The position numbers and the translations under genes were made by a program. Shown in pieces: positions 4,973 through 5,389 of a stretch of 5,389 bases of DNA. Under the pieces are notes generated by a model that was given only the letters and a program-made list of their open reading frames with translations, made no database searches and was not told where the DNA came from. The DNA comes from an uncultured Spirochaetia bacterium (GTDB taxonomy: Bacteria; Spirochaetota; UBA4802; JAGODF01). The DNA lies in NCBI GenBank assembly GCA_937967705.1, contig CALCJG010000393.1:1-5389 (forward strand). The letters are read 5' to 3'. How positions within the stretch are numbered: the stretch's first letter is position 1; each line of letters opens with the position of its first letter.

Positions 4973-5389
4973 CCCCCTCCACGGCGTCGGCACCGTAAGA
5001 GGCTCCCAGGCTCTCGGCGTATTCCCGGGTCACCACGGCGCCGCCCAGCAGCAGTTTGACCGGCAGGTTCTCCTCCCGTATGCGGTCGCTGATGACCTTC
5101 ATCTCCGTCATCGTCGTGGTCAGCAGCGAGCTCAGGCCCAGGATGTCCGGTTTGATCCGTTTTACCGTTTCGATGATGACGTCCGTGGAAACGTCCTTGC
5201 CCAGGTCGTGCACCTCGAATCCGTGGTTTTCGAACATCATGGCCACGATGTTCTTTCCAATGTCATGCACATCACCCTTGACCGTGCAGACGACCAGCTT
5301 GCCCTTCTTCTCCGAAGCGCTCTGGGTAAGATGGGGCTTGAGGATGTCGAAGCCCGCCTTCATGGCCTGGGCGGAGGCTATCATCTGCG
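4935..5389 (-). CDS. Corrinoid (B12-binding) methyltransferase protein, C-terminal part; 5' end outside the window
   Basis: This carries the cobalamin domain that shuttles methyl groups between methyltransferase partners. Counting from the first visible Met (codon at 5382-5384), the end of the helical cap is seen (ASAQAMKAGFDILKPHL), then GDVHDIGKN (37-45), in which His 40 is the expected lower cobalt ligand (DxHxxG), then LSSLLTTTM (84-92) and LLGGAVVT (112-119), the usual base- and tail-binding elements of a Rossmann-like B12 fold. The product ends GVKVAQTLMARTR. The visible 149 residues lack the N-terminal part of the helical cap, and the frame continues upstream to the edge (a Gln codon precedes the Met), so this Met is not the start. 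It may be a free-standing corrinoid protein of about 210 residues (MtaC/MtbC-like) or the C-terminus of a short MetH-type methionine synthase; the fragment cannot separate these. It converges on the small ORF with a 38-base overlap. Confidence 0.9.
   Translation of the reverse strand, partial: QMIASAQAMKAGFDILKPHLTQSASEKKGKLVVCTVKGDVHDIGKNIVAMMFENHGFEVHDLGKDVSTDVIIETVKRIKPDILGLSSLLTTTMTEMKVISDRIREENLPVKLLLGGAVVTREYAESLGASYGADAVEGVKVAQTLMARTR

Overview
The window looks like a chromosomal segment of a moderately GC-rich spirochaete. The best taxonomic clue is the N-terminal domain of the lipoprotein at 3135-4775. Its relaxed lipobox, the 'YLRDRGDDFMDVFT' opening and the 'LGFNPGELVDFILGFSTLDIY' ending resemble a lipoprotein family I associate with Leptospira, Treponema and relatives. 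This assignment comes from recognition, not from a search.

Layout from left to right. (i) 2-55: the last codons of an unidentified plus-strand gene. (ii) 84-1709, minus: an aldehyde dehydrogenase of the GapN type (NADP-dependent, non-phosphorylating glyceraldehyde-3-phosphate dehydrogenase), with its catalytic Cys and phosphate-binding residues in place. (iii) 1710-1970: a divergent control region holding a TTGACA-type promoter for gapN, a perfect 13-bp inverted repeat (REP-like motif GGGGTCAGAGCCT), and three consecutive palindromes ending just before the trxB ribosome binding site. (iv) 1971-2888, plus: a complete thioredoxin reductase. (v) 2889-3134: an intergenic stretch with an imperfect hairpin and two more direct copies of the REP-like motif. 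(vi) 3135-4775, plus: a 546-residue predicted lipoprotein that joins the spirochaetal N-terminal domain to ankyrin repeats and then MORN repeats. (vii) 4811-4972, plus: a 53-codon cysteine-rich small ORF. (viii) 4935-5389, minus: the C-terminal part of a B12-binding (corrinoid) methyltransferase protein, which runs off the right edge and overlaps the small ORF tail to tail.

How the genes may work together: GapN yields NADPH and TrxB spends it, and they are transcribed divergently from a shared region, so a redox link is plausible but not shown. The corrinoid protein belongs to one-carbon or methionine metabolism and has no visible tie to the rest. The most unusual items are the ANK-MORN lipoprotein, the REP-like motifs bracketing trxB, and the triple palindrome in the trxB leader. 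I found no tRNA, rRNA, CRISPR array or transposase gene.
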